In this document: in pieces, positions 1 to 8,609 of the stretch
How positions within the stretch are numbered: position 1 is the stretch's first letter
How the letters are laid out: every line of letters begins with the position of its first letter
Assembly: GCF_023674425.1 (NCBI RefSeq)
Contig: NZ_CP098401.1
Span: forward strand, 558,001 to 622,000
Length of the DNA: 64,000 nt
DNA from: Sphingomonas donggukensis
GTDB taxonomy: Bacteria > Pseudomonadota > Alphaproteobacteria > Sphingomonadales > Sphingomonadaceae
Direction: 5' to 3'
Position numbers and translations under genes: made by a program
The notes under the pieces: generated by a model
What the model saw: only the letters and a program-made list of their open reading frames with translations
What the model was told of the DNA's origin: nothing
The model's database searches: none

Positions 1-1
1 C

Positions 2-139
2 CTCCAGAACCGCAGCGATGCGCCGTGCGTGTTCATCGCGGTCGGGCGGTCGGGCGATACCGATTGCCATTATCCCGACATCGACATGCACCTGTTCGCC
101 GGAAAAGGCTTTCGGCGGAAGGACGGGTCCGCGTTCTGA
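2..139 (+). CDS. Cupin-domain protein, C-terminal fragment
   Basis: The reading frame enters from outside the window and gives 45 residues before TGA at 137-139. It contains VFIAVGRSGDTDCHYPDIDM followed by a KDG near the end. The YPDIDM...KDG pattern is typical of the C-terminal strand region of small cupin-fold proteins that sit beside GNAT acetyltransferases and other small enzymes. Only the tail is visible, so substrate and metal site cannot be judged. It converges on the GNAT gene, whose stop lies 19 bp further on. Confidence 0.55.
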   Translation, partial: LQNRSDAPCVFIAVGRSGDTDCHYPDIDMHLFAGKGFRRKDGSAF

Positions 140-158
140 CACATCGACCGGGGGAGCG

Positions 159-689
159 TTACGCGAGCGCCTTGCCCATCCGGATGAGCGGCACGCCGAC
201 GGGGCCGCTCTCATCCACGATCCGCTCGATTTCGGCATAGCCCGCCGCGCTGTACAGCGGCTCCCCGGCCAGTGTCGCCATCAGTTCCGCGCGTCTGAAG
301 CCCTCGACTGCGGCGGCGGCCTCGCAGGCGGATAGGATCGCCCGCCCGATCCCGCGGCGGACGTGGTCGGGATCGGTGTACATCGCCCGCACGCGCGCGG
401 CCTCGCTGGCGGGATCGAGCAGGCGCGGTTCGCGCAAGCCTGCGCTGTGGTCGCCGCCGTAGAGCGTGGCGCGCCGGCTCCACCCGCCGCAGCCGGCGAT
501 CCGGTCGCCCGTCTCGACCACGAAATAGGTGCCGTCCGCGATCAGCTGCGTGTCGAGGCCCATGACCAGCCGGCTCGCCGCGACCTGGTCGGCGGACAGA
601 TAGCTCGACTGCAACGCATCGATCGCGCGCGCCATCAGCCGCCTGAGCGCGGGCAGGTCCGCCGCGGTCGCCGGGCGCAGTTCGTGCAT
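159..689 (-). CDS. GNAT family N-acetyltransferase
   Basis: A 176-aa cytoplasmic acetyltransferase that should move acetyl from acetyl-CoA to an unidentified amine. The N terminus ([16 protein letters not shown]) is the usual first strand and helix of the fold. RRGIGR at residues 111-116 is the acetyl-CoA pyrophosphate loop (Q/R-x-x-G-x-G/A). PLYSAAGY near the C terminus is the typical last-helix signature. The ATG at 689 was chosen over upstream codons because GGAG precedes it at good spacing and family similarity begins at once. It is divergent from dxs. The substrate cannot be inferred. Confidence 0.85.
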   Translation of the reverse strand: MHELRPATAADLPALRRLMARAIDALQSSYLSADQVAASRLVMGLDTQLIADGTYFVVETGDRIAGCGGWSRRATLYGGDHSAGLREPRLLDPASEAARVRAMYTDPDHVRRGIGRAILSACEAAAAVEGFRRAELMATLAGEPLYSAAGYAEIERIVDESGPVGVPLIRMGKALA

Positions 690-744
690 CAAATCTCCAT
701 CCGGTATCAATCGACACGTCCCGCAGGCTCGGGTAAACGGGGGC

Positions 745-2670
745 ATGTCCGATACTCCCGCAACGCCCCTGCTCGATACGGTGGCGACGCCGCACGACCT
801 CCGCAAGCTCGATCACAAGCAACTGCGCCAACTGGCCGACGAGCTGCGCGCCGAAACCATTTCCGCGGTCGGCACGACCGGCGGGCATCTCGGCTCCGGC
901 CTCGGCGTGGTCGAGCTGACCACCGCGATCCACTATGTCTTCAACACGCCCGACGACCGGCTGGTGTGGGACGTCGGCCACCAATGCTATCCGCACAAGA
1001 TTCTGACCGGGCGCCGCGACCGCATCCGCACGCTGCGGCAGGGCGGGGGCCTTTCGGGCTTCACCAAGCGTAGCGAGAGCGAATACGACCCGTTCGGCGC
1101 GGCGCATTCCTCGACGTCGATCTCGGCGGCGCTGGGCTTTGCCATCGCCAACAAGCTGACCGGCGCGCCCGGCAAGGCGATCGCGGTGATCGGCGACGGA
1201 TCGATGTCCGCCGGCATGGCCTATGAGGCGATGAACAACGCCGAGGCCGCGGGCAATCGGCTGGTGGTGATCCTGAACGACAACGACATGTCGATCGCTC
1301 CGCCGGTGGGCGGGCTGTCGGCGTACCTTGCGCGCATGGTGTCGAGTTCCGAGTATCTCGGCCTGCGCAGTCTTGCATCGAAGCTGACCGCGAAGCTCTC
1401 CCGCCGCGTCCACAAGACTGCGCGCAAGGCCGAGGAATATACCCGCGGCATGGTGACCGGGGGCACGCTCTTCGAGGAGCTCGGCTTCTACTATGTCGGG
1501 CCGATCGACGGGCACAACCTCGATCACCTCATCCCGGTGCTGGAGAATGTCCGCGACGCCGAGCAGGGGCCGGTGCTGGTCCATGTCGTGACCAAGAAGG
1601 GCAAGGGCTATGCCCCGGCCGAGGCGTCGGCGGACAAATATCATGGCGTCCAGAAATTCGACGTCATCACCGGCACGCAGGCGACCGCCCCACCGGGACC
1701 GCCGAGTTACCAGAACGTGTTCGGCGACGCGCTGGTGCGCGAGGCGGCTACGGATGATCGGATCGTCGCGATCACCGCGGCGATGCCATCGGGCACCGGC
1801 GTCGATCGCTTCGCCAAGGCCTATCCCGACCGTGCGTTCGATGTCGGCATCGCCGAGCAGCATGCGGTGACCTTCGCCGCGGGGCTGGCGGCGCAGGGGA
1901 TGCGACCATTCTGTGCGATCTACTCGACGTTCCTGCAACGCGCCTATGATCAGGTCGTGCATGACGTCGCCATCCAGAATTTACCCGTCCGGTTCGCGAT
2001 CGACCGCGCTGGTCTGGTCGGCGCCGATGGTGCGACCCATGCCGGCAGCTTCGACGTAACCTATCTGGCTACTCTCCCGAACTTTGTGGTGATGGCGGCG
2101 GCGGACGAGGCGGAGCTGGTCCATATGACCCATACCGCGGTGCTGCACGATAGCGGGCCGATCGCGGTGCGCTATCCACGCGGCAACGGCACCGGCGTCG
2201 CACTCCCCGAGGTTCCGCAGGCGCTCGAGATCGGCAAGGGCCGCATCGTGCGCGAGGGCAAGAAAGTGGCGATCCTGTCGCTCGGCACCCGCCTGGCCGA
2301 GGCGCTCAAGGCCGCCGACGCGCTGGAGGCGAAGGGCCTGTCGACCACGGTCGCCGACCTGCGTTTCGTTAAGCCTTTGGACGAGGCGCTGATCCGCAAG
2401 CTGCTGACCACGCATGAAGTCGCCGTGACGATCGAGGAAGCCGCGGTCGGCGGGCTCGGCGCGCATGTGTTGACCTTCGCCAGCGACGCCGGGCTGATCG
2501 ATGCGGGGCTGAAGCTGCGCACGATGCGCCTGCCCGATGTGTTTCAGGACCAGGACAAGCCCGACGCGCAGTACGACACCGCCCGGCTGAACGCCGAGCA
2601 CATCGTCGACACCGTGCTGAAGGCGCTGCGCCACAACAGCGATGCCATTGCGGAGGGCGCGCGCGCTTGA
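745..2670 (+). CDS. dxs: 1-deoxy-D-xylulose-5-phosphate synthase
   Basis: This cytoplasmic enzyme condenses pyruvate and glyceraldehyde 3-phosphate to DXP with thiamine diphosphate, the first step of the MEP isoprenoid pathway. The 641-aa length is normal. GGHLGSGLG near residue 46 is the N-terminal substrate/TPP region. [16 protein letters not shown] from about residue 151 is the TPP/Mg motif. GIAEQHAV near residue 367 carries the catalytic Glu of the pyrimidine domain. The C-terminal transketolase domain is complete. The next gene starts on a TTG that overlaps this stop by 4 bp. In sphingomonads the product would feed carotenoids, quinones and hopanoids (known biology, not seen here). Confidence 0.97.
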   Translation: MSDTPATPLLDTVATPHDLRKLDHKQLRQLADELRAETISAVGTTGGHLGSGLGVVELTTAIHYVFNTPDDRLVWDVGHQCYPHKILTGRRDRIRTLRQGGGLSGFTKRSESEYDPFGAAHSSTSISAALGFAIANKLTGAPGKAIAVIGDGSMSAGMAYEAMNNAEAAGNRLVVILNDNDMSIAPPVGGLSAYLARMVSSSEYLGLRSLASKLTAKLSRRVHKTARKAEEYTRGMVTGGTLFEELGFYYVGPIDGHNLDHLIPVLENVRDAEQGPVLVHVVTKKGKGYAPAEASADKYHGVQKFDVITGTQATAPPGPPSYQNVFGDALVREAATDDRIVAITAAMPSGTGVDRFAKAYPDRAFDVGIAEQHAVTFAAGLAAQGMRPFCAIYSTFLQRAYDQVVHDVAIQNLPVRFAIDRAGLVGADGATHAGSFDVTYLATLPNFVVMAAADEAELVHMTHTAVLHDSGPIAVRYPRGNGTGVALPEVPQALEIGKGRIVREGKKVAILSLGTRLAEALKAADALEAKGLSTTVADLRFVKPLDEALIRKLLTTHEVAVTIEEAAVGGLGAHVLTFASDAGLIDAGLKLRTMRLPDVFQDQDKPDAQYDTARLNAEHIVDTVLKALRHNSDAIAEGARA

Positions 2671-3077
2671 GCGGATGGACGGCGGTCGTCACGATCGTCG
2701 GCCTGATGGTGGTCGCGACGATCGGCTTCAACGCGTCACTTTGGATGCGGCACAAATCGGTCGCGGCGGCGCGCGGTGGGTGGAACGACGATGATTTCCG
2801 CGCGGCGCTCGCCGGGCAGGGGTGCTCGGCGGAGGTGATAGACGCTGTCCGTGGCGAACTGGCGCCCCATTATTACGCCGACCTCGCGCCGCGGCCTGAG
2901 GACGATCTGGCGGAACTGCTGCGGATCGATGTGGACGAACTGACGGAGATCGTCGCGCGCCTGTTCGACCGGCTCGGGGTAACCCCGGTCGAGCAGGAGC
3001 AGATCCCGCCGCTCGCTACCGTCGCCGACCTTGCCGATTACATCAAACGAGGCCGCGCTCACCTGACGGAGGCGTGA
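2667..3077 (+). CDS. Small membrane-anchored protein of unknown function
   Basis: A 136-aa protein with one N-terminal membrane segment (about residues 5-20, [15 protein letters not shown]) followed by an acidic soluble domain. The soluble part ends [12 protein letters not shown], which recalls the last helix of acyl-carrier proteins (VxDLxDYI). I do not see the DSL serine that would carry phosphopantetheine, so this is only a resemblance. The TTG start overlaps the dxs stop as TTGA, so it is probably translated by coupling with dxs. Its 3' end overlaps the convergent hydrolase gene by 19 bp. The function is unknown. Confidence 0.7.
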   Translation: MSGWTAVVTIVGLMVVATIGFNASLWMRHKSVAAARGGWNDDDFRAALAGQGCSAEVIDAVRGELAPHYYADLAPRPEDDLAELLRIDVDELTEIVARLFDRLGVTPVEQEQIPPLATVADLADYIKRGRAHLTEA

Positions 3078-4024
3078 GTGCGCGCCCAGGCGAGGAACAA
3101 CTCCGGCCATAGATGCGCCGACAGCCCCGCGGTGCGCCGTCCCCAGCCGAAGCCGTGGCCGCCGCGTTCGAACAGGTGCATCTCCACCGGCACGCCCGCG
3201 TCGCGCAAGGCGGCGTGCAGCGCGATGCTGTTGGCGACCGGCACCGTCTTATCGTCGGCGGCATGCGACAGGAACATCGGCGGCGTCGCGCGGGTCACCT
3301 GCAGGTCGGGCGAATGTTCGGTCACGAAGCTGTCGGCGGGCGACGCCCCGATCAGCGCGTCGCGCGATCCGGCGTGGGCGATCGCCGCGTCCATCGACAC
3401 CACCGGATAGATCGGCGCGGCGAGCATCGGGCGCGCGTCGAGCGTGTCGGCGGCATCGACCGGCGTATAGACCCGACGCATGTGGCGGACGGCCAAGTCC
3501 GCGCAGAGATGCCCGCCAGCGGAAAACCCCATCGCGCCGACGCGGGTAGGGTCGATCGCATATTCGCTCGCCCGCGCCCGGATCAGCCGCATCGCCCGCT
3601 GTGCGTCCGCAAGCGGCGTGTTGGCCGGATCGCGCCACCCCTCGCCCGGCAGGCGGTAGAACAGAACGAAGGCAGTGATCCCGCGCTCGGCCAGCCACGG
3701 GCCGATCTCATACCCTTCCTTGTCGATCACGACGCGCTGGTAGCCGCCGCCAGGGATGACGAGCATCGCCGCGCCGTTCGGACGCGCGGGGCGGAAGACG
3801 TCGAGGCGGGGGCGCCGGATGTTGGTCAGCGCGCGGTCGCGGACGGCTGGATTCTTGCTGCGTTCCAGCACGATTTCGGTCAGGCTGCGGTTTATCAGGC
3901 CCGGCGCCTCGCCCGGCCACAGCGCGATGGTGGTAGCCGGGGTGACGCTTGCTGCTGCGGCACTTGCGGGGACGGCGGCCAGTGAGGCGGCAAGCAGGGT
4001 GCGGCGGTCGATCGTCATCGCCAC
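3059..4024 (-). CDS. Exported alpha/beta hydrolase (acetyl-esterase-like)
   Basis: A 321-aa hydrolase of the BD-FAE/acetylxylan-esterase-like group. Residues 7-25 form a signal peptide (RRTLLAASLAAVPASA); the RR pair could make it a Tat signal, but this is not certain. PGGGY at 91-95 is the oxyanion-hole motif, GFSAGG at 166-171 gives nucleophile Ser168, Asp257 or Asp258 lies in HAADDKTVP, and His290 lies in GGHGFG. The triad is complete. Members of this group often deacetylate plant or microbial polysaccharides; the substrate here is not determined. The 3' end overlaps the convergent small membrane gene. Confidence 0.82.
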   Translation of the reverse strand: MAMTIDRRTLLAASLAAVPASAAAASVTPATTIALWPGEAPGLINRSLTEIVLERSKNPAVRDRALTNIRRPRLDVFRPARPNGAAMLVIPGGGYQRVVIDKEGYEIGPWLAERGITAFVLFYRLPGEGWRDPANTPLADAQRAMRLIRARASEYAIDPTRVGAMGFSAGGHLCADLAVRHMRRVYTPVDAADTLDARPMLAAPIYPVVSMDAAIAHAGSRDALIGASPADSFVTEHSPDLQVTRATPPMFLSHAADDKTVPVANSIALHAALRDAGVPVEMHLFERGGHGFGWGRRTAGLSAHLWPELFLAWARTHASVR

Positions 4025-4061
4025 AAGGATGGCACAGGCAGTACGGTTGCGAAACGGCCCT

Positions 4062-4712
4062 TCACGCGCCGATGCGTGGCTCCCGCGCCAGTCGCTCGGC
4101 GAGCAGCGCGCGGCCCTGCGACGGGGTGTGGGCCAGACCCACGCCGTCGATCAGCTCGGCGAGCAGATCCTGTCCCTCACGCCAGTCGCCGATCCCGCTC
4201 AGCGCGTTGATGTGGCCGACGGCGCCGGCACCCACGAAATGGCTGCCCCAGCCGCCGGCGAGGGCGCGGGCGCGCTCCAGCGTGATCCAGGGGTCGTCGC
4301 TGCTCGCCACCACCAGCGAGGGGAAGGGCAGCGGCGTCGTCGGGGCGGGGGCGAAGCCGGCGAGTTCGGGCGGCGCGCCGTGGCGATCGACGTCGGCCGG
4401 AGCGACCAGTAACGCACCCGCCACCGGCCAGCCATAGGGTTGGCCCGACAACGCCGCCCACCATGCGACGGCCAGGCATCCCAACGAATGCGCGACGAGC
4501 ACCACCGGTGCTTGCGCGGTGCGGATCGCCTGGTCGAGCTTCGTCATCCAGCTGTTGCGGTGCGGCGCGTCCCACATGCCAAGCTCGGCGCGGACCGTAT
4601 CGGCGCGCGCCTGCTCCCACAGGGTCTGCCAGTGGCTGTCGCCCGATCCGCCGAGGCCAGGCACGGTCAGGATGGTCGGAACGATCGCCGTATCGGTCGC
4701 GAAAGACGCCAT
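4062..4712 (-). CDS. RBBP9/YdeN-type serine hydrolase
   Basis: A 216-aa cytoplasmic alpha/beta hydrolase. The N terminus TVPGLGGSGDSHWQTLWE is characteristic of the RBBP9/YdeN family (PGxxGSxxxHWQ). Ser76 in VLVAHSLGC is the nucleophile, SSDDPW supplies the likely acid, and the His is in AVGHINALSG. The ATG at 4712 is preferred to one 11 codons upstream because GGAG lies just before it. The gene is separated by 37 bp from the exported hydrolase on the same strand. The family's physiological substrates are poorly known. Confidence 0.85.
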   Translation of the reverse strand: MASFATDTAIVPTILTVPGLGGSGDSHWQTLWEQARADTVRAELGMWDAPHRNSWMTKLDQAIRTAQAPVVLVAHSLGCLAVAWWAALSGQPYGWPVAGALLVAPADVDRHGAPPELAGFAPAPTTPLPFPSLVVASSDDPWITLERARALAGGWGSHFVGAGAVGHINALSGIGDWREGQDLLAELIDGVGLAHTPSQGRALLAERLAREPRIGA

Positions 4713-4883
4713 GTCGGTCACTCCATTGCCAGTCCCCGATGCCACTCAAAATATTCCTACCCATTGACTAGGCAATAGCGATGCGACGACCGGACGGCGG
4801 GCGGCGCCGATCCGAAAAGGGTTTGCCGATCGGGCGCGCAAACCCTTCCGCCCGACGCGCGGGCGTGGCAAAGGGCGGAACAT

Positions 4884-6542
4884 ATGCTGACCGCGCTGGC
4901 CATTCGCGACGTTGTGCTGATCGAGGCGCTCGACCTCGATTTCACGCGCGGGCTCGGCGTGCTGACCGGGGAGACGGGGGCGGGCAAGTCGATCCTGCTC
5001 GACGCGCTGGGGCTGGCGCTGGGCGCGCGGGCGGATAGCGGGCTGGTCCGGCATGGGGCGACGCAGGCGAGCGTCGCCGCGACCTTCGAGCTGCCCGACG
5101 ACCATGCCGTCGCCTCGCTGATGGCGCAGAACGGGCTGGACCGCGATGCCGGCGAACCGCTCATCATCCGCCGCATCGTCAAGGCCGACGGCGGCAGCCG
5201 CGCGTTCGTCAACGACCAGCCGGCGTCCGCCGGGCTGCTGCGCGAACTCGGCCGCCATCTGGTCGAGATCCACGGCCAACACGACGACCGCGGGCTGCTG
5301 GCACCCGCCGGCCACCGCGCGCTGCTCGACGTGTTCGGCAAGGTCGATACAGGGTCGGTCGCTGTCGCTCACCGGGCGTGGCGCGATGCCGAGGGGGTAC
5401 TGGCGGCGGCGCGCGCGGAGATCGCGACAGCGGCGCGGGACCGCGACTGGCTCGAACATGCGGTCAGCGAACTCGACGCCCTGGCGCCCGAAGCCGGGGA
5501 GGAGGAGACGCTCGCCGATCGGCGACGGCTGATGCAGCGATCGGAAAAGATCGCCGACGACCTGTCCACGATCGACACGCTGGTGAGCGACGGGGAGGGC
5601 GGGCTGTCGAAGTTGCGTCAGGCGGCGCGCTATCTCGAACGGGTCGCTCCCGACCACCCGGCTCTCGCCGACGCGCTGGGCGCGATCGATCGCGCGATCA
5701 TCGAGGGCGCGATGGCCGAGCATCGGCTGGCCGAGGCGGCACGGGCGTTGAGCTTCGATCCACGCAGCCTGGAGGATGACGAGGCGCGGCTGTTCGAGCT
5801 GCGCGCGATGGCGCGCAAGCACCGCGTGCAGCCCGACGACCTCGCCGCGCTGGCGGACGAGTTGCGCGGGCGGCTGGAACGGCTCGACAATGGCGAGGCG
5901 GGGCTGGGCGCGCTGGAGGCCGACCTGGCGGCGAAGGCGCGCGCCTATGAAGCCGCCGCCGCGGCAGTGTCGGCGGCGCGCGAGGCGGCAGCGGAACGAC
6001 TCGACGCGGTGGTCGCGACCGAATTCGCGCCGCTGAAGCTCGACGCCGCGCGCTTCCGCACCCAGGTCGCCCGCCTGCCGGACGATCAGTGGAGCGCCAG
6101 CGGGCGCGACCGGGTGGAATTCTTGGTGTCGACCAATCCGGGCGCGCCGTTCGCACCGCTTATCAAGATCGCCAGCGGCGGCGAATTGTCGCGCTTCGTG
6201 CTGGCGCTGAAGGTCGCGCTGGCCGAGGAAGGCGGGGCGGCGACGTTGATCTTCGACGAGATCGACCGCGGCGTCGGCGGCGCGGTGGCGAGCGCGATCG
6301 GCGACCGGCTGGCGCGGCTCGCGCAGGGGGCGCAGCTACTGGTGGTGACGCACAGCCCGCAAGTTGCGGCGCGGGGCGACGGCCATTTCCTGATCGCCAA
6401 GCGCCACGACGGCATCGTCACCCGCACCGGCGTCCGCACCCTGGGGGACGACGAGCGCCGCGAGGAAATCGCGCGGATGCTCTCGGGCGCGGAAGTGACC
6501 GACGAAGCGCGCGCGCAGGCAGAACGGCTGCTCGCGGCCTGA
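4884..6542 (+). CDS. recN: DNA repair protein RecN
   Basis: An SMC-like ATPase involved in double-strand break repair, cytoplasmic and acting on DNA. The 552-aa length is normal. Walker A GETGAGKS lies at residues 29-36. GQHDDRGLL follows in the N-terminal ATPase lobe. The central coiled coil is rich in Ala, Arg and Glu. The C-terminal lobe has SGGELSRF and Walker B LIFDEIDRGVGG near residue 455. The start follows GGCGGAACAT. It is divergent from the RBBP9-like hydrolase and is followed by a dispersed inverted repeat at 6600-6667. Confidence 0.96.
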   Translation: MLTALAIRDVVLIEALDLDFTRGLGVLTGETGAGKSILLDALGLALGARADSGLVRHGATQASVAATFELPDDHAVASLMAQNGLDRDAGEPLIIRRIVKADGGSRAFVNDQPASAGLLRELGRHLVEIHGQHDDRGLLAPAGHRALLDVFGKVDTGSVAVAHRAWRDAEGVLAAARAEIATAARDRDWLEHAVSELDALAPEAGEEETLADRRRLMQRSEKIADDLSTIDTLVSDGEGGLSKLRQAARYLERVAPDHPALADALGAIDRAIIEGAMAEHRLAEAARALSFDPRSLEDDEARLFELRAMARKHRVQPDDLAALADELRGRLERLDNGEAGLGALEADLAAKARAYEAAAAAVSAAREAAAERLDAVVATEFAPLKLDAARFRTQVARLPDDQWSASGRDRVEFLVSTNPGAPFAPLIKIASGGELSRFVLALKVALAEEGGAATLIFDEIDRGVGGAVASAIGDRLARLAQGAQLLVVTHSPQVAARGDGHFLIAKRHDGIVTRTGVRTLGDDERREEIARMLSGAEVTDEARAQAERLLAA

Positions 6543-6599
6543 CGCGCCATTAAGCAAGGGGCGGTCGGTGCGCCTTAGCCGAAATCCGTACCGCCAAAT

Positions 6600-6667
6600 C
6601 CCGTTCGTGCTGAGCTTGTCGAAACAACTGCCCCCGGCACGCCCTTCGACACGCTTAGGGCGAGCGG
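6600..6667. repeat. Dispersed inverted repeat, copy A
   Basis: Arms at 6600-6623 (CCCGTTCGTGCTGAGCTTGT plus CGAA) and 6645-6667 are imperfect inverted complements. The same unit occurs at 34185-34268 and 47808-47911. It lies between the convergent recN and GST genes, where it could also act as a transcript-end hairpin. No open reading frame is associated. Confidence 0.7.
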
Positions 6668-6689
6668 CCCGATTATGGCGCCCGGCACT

Positions 6690-7355
6690 CTACGCCGTCG
6701 GCTGCTCGAACTGCTCGATCACCCATTCTTCCTCGTTCGCAGCGGCGATCCAGTCCTGCATGAAGGGATGCTGGAGCACCGCGTTCATGTAGGCCGGCGC
6801 GAAGCGCGCGACGGGGAGCGAATAGGTGACGATGCGCGTCACCACGGGCGCGAACATGATGTCGACCGCGCCGAATTCGCCGAACAGGAACTGGCCGTCG
6901 CCGCCGTACCGGGCGCGGGCCTGTGCCCACAGCTCCATGATGCGCGTCAGGTCGGCGAGGACATCCGAGTCGGGCTGTTGCGGCGCATAGACCTGACGGA
7001 TGTTCATGCTGTGCTTGCGACGCAGCGCGGCGAAGCCGGAATGCATTTCCGCCGCCATCGACCGCGCCATCGCGCGCGCCGCGGTATCCTGCGGCCAGAA
7101 TTTGTCGCCGCCGCTCGCTTCGTTCAGGAATTCGATGATCGCCAGCGAATCCCAGACCACGCAGTCGCCGTCCCAAAGGATCGGCACCTTGCCCGAGGAT
7201 GGCGCGAATTCGTCGCCCTCACGCCGCTTCTCCCAGTCCTGGTCGTACAGCGGCACGACCATTTCCTCGAATGGCAACCCGGCCTGCTTGCATGCGAGCC
7301 AGCCGCGCAGCGACCAGGAGGAATAGGCCTTGTTACCGATGATGAGCTTGAGCAT
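6690..7355 (-). CDS. Glutathione S-transferase family protein
   Basis: A 221-aa protein with an N-terminal thioredoxin fold and an all-helical C-terminal domain. The N terminus MLKLIIGNKAYSSWSLRGW places a Ser in the GSH-activating position (AYSSWSLR). FPFEEMVVPL-type spacing and KVPILWDGDCVVWDSLAIIE carry the cis-Pro and the glutathione gamma-glutamyl contact (DSxAI). Members of this group include maleylacetoacetate isomerase-like and detoxifying enzymes; the specific substrate is unknown. It is a single gene converging on recN, with a secreted hypothetical protein upstream on the same strand. Confidence 0.88.
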   Translation of the reverse strand: MLKLIIGNKAYSSWSLRGWLACKQAGLPFEEMVVPLYDQDWEKRREGDEFAPSSGKVPILWDGDCVVWDSLAIIEFLNEASGGDKFWPQDTAARAMARSMAAEMHSGFAALRRKHSMNIRQVYAPQQPDSDVLADLTRIMELWAQARARYGGDGQFLFGEFGAVDIMFAPVVTRIVTYSLPVARFAPAYMNAVLQHPFMQDWIAAANEEEWVIEQFEQPTA

Positions 7356-7400
7356 GGCGGCGGGGTAGCCGCCACGGCGCGGTCGGGCAACCGGCGCGCG

Positions 7401-7916
7401 TCAGATGCGCCGCTTCTGCGCCATCGGTGCCAGCGCGAATTTGCGGGTGGCGGGGCTCCAGACCAGCTCGCGCGAGCAGAATTGCCAGTTGGCGAACGGA
7501 ACGCCGCGCGCGTTCTGGCCGCAGTCCATCGCGGCCAGGTCTATCCACAGGCGGTTGCGGCCGCCCGCCGTCTCCACCTTAGCGCCGTACACGCTGTTGC
7601 CATAGGCGCTGACTGCGGCATTGCCGCGCAGACCGACCAGCACCTCGATCGCGCTACCGTCCTGGCCGTTGGCCATCGCCGATGCCGCGCCGACGCAGTC
7701 GTACTGCGACCAGTCAACGAGGTAATCGGCGATGCCGTCGCCGGTCAGGTCGACGGTCTTGACGAGCTCGGGCGATCGTCCGGGTCGCCCGCCCGCCTCA
7801 CGGCAGACCTGCGTCGCCTTGGCGACCGCACCACGGACCGCGGCGGGCCACGGCGACGGCTGGGCGATGGCACAGGACGTCCACAGCAGCGCGGCGACGG
7901 CGGGCAGGTACCTCAT
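7401..7916 (-). CDS. Secreted hypothetical protein
   Basis: A 171-aa protein with a clear Sec signal peptide (residues 1-19, cleavage after AIA in CAIAQPSP). The mature part has DLTGDGIADYLVDW (a VCBS/FG-GAP-like Asp-rich loop that could bind calcium) and four spread cysteines (VCRE, DCVG, DCGQ, FCSR) that could form two disulfides in the periplasm. I recognise no enzyme family. The gene lies between engB and the GST gene on the same strand with about 45 bp on each side. Confidence 0.75.
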   Translation of the reverse strand: MRYLPAVAALLWTSCAIAQPSPWPAAVRGAVAKATQVCREAGGRPGRSPELVKTVDLTGDGIADYLVDWSQYDCVGAASAMANGQDGSAIEVLVGLRGNAAVSAYGNSVYGAKVETAGGRNRLWIDLAAMDCGQNARGVPFANWQFCSRELVWSPATRKFALAPMAQKRRI

Positions 7917-7964
7917 GGCGGGTCTCCTCGGACGCGCCGTGCCTACACGATTCGCGCGGTGGTG

Positions 7965-8609
7965 TCAGCCGATCGCCTCGACTACCGCGGCGCGCAGGTC
8001 GGGCAGGCCCATGCCCTTTTCGCTCGAGGTGAGGATCAGGTCGGGATGCGCGGCGGGGCGCTTGCGCGCTTCCTCGGCGGTGCGCTCGGCCACCGCGGTC
8101 AGCTCGGTCGCCTTGATCTTGTCGGCCTTGGTCAGGACGATGCGGTAGCTGGCGGCAGCGGCGTCGAGCATGTCCATGATCTCGCGGTCCACCGGCTTGA
8201 TACCGTGGCGGCTGTCGATCAGCACCAGCGTGCGCTTCAGCACCACCCGCCCGCGCAGGAAGTCGTTGATGAGGAAGCGCCACTTCTTGACGAGATCCTT
8301 TGGCGCCTCGGCAAAGCCGTAGCCGGGCATGTCGACCAGCCGGAAGCGCAGTGGCTCGCCCACGTCGAAGAAGTTCAGCTCCTGCGTGCGCCCCGGCGTG
8401 TTCGACGTTCGGGCGAGTGCGTTGCGGTTGGTCAGCGCATTCAGCAGCGACGACTTGCCGACGTTCGATCGCCCGGCGAACGCGACCTCCGGCACCACCG
8501 GGTCGGGCAGATGCTGCAGCGCGGGCGCCGACTTCAGGAAGGTGACCGGCCCGGAAAACAGCTTCCGGGCGGCCTCCACCAGTTCGGGATCGAACGGGGC
8601 GTCGGTCAC
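7965..8609 (-). CDS. engB: Ribosome biogenesis GTPase EngB/YsxC
   Basis: A 214-aa essential GTPase for assembly of the large ribosomal subunit. P-loop GRSNVGKS is at residues 46-53. TPGRT is the G2 region, DMPGYGFAEAPK is the G3 region with the family-specific PGYG, and TKADKIK is G4. The start is the GTG at 8609, which overlaps the yidC stop as GTGA; the open frame upstream of it is only the yidC shadow. The position directly after yidC is the usual one in sphingomonads. Confidence 0.96.
   Translation of the reverse strand: MTDAPFDPELVEAARKLFSGPVTFLKSAPALQHLPDPVVPEVAFAGRSNVGKSSLLNALTNRNALARTSNTPGRTQELNFFDVGEPLRFRLVDMPGYGFAEAPKDLVKKWRFLINDFLRGRVVLKRTLVLIDSRHGIKPVDREIMDMLDAAAASYRIVLTKADKIKATELTAVAERTAEEARKRPAAHPDLILTSSEKGMGLPDLRAAVVEAIG

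Noticed and set aside
18..335. Plus-strand ORFs at the left edge
   Set aside because: Sequence is not protein-like; the frame starting at base 2 gives a cupin-like C terminus and the rest is antisense to the GNAT gene.
211..1962. 583-codon minus-strand frame opposite dxs
   Set aside because: Arg/His-rich low-complexity shadow of dxs, which has full family motifs on the plus strand.
4765..4790. TTGACT promoter-like -35 upstream of recN
   Set aside because: No acceptable -10 at the right spacing on the plus strand, and sequence alone does not support a call.
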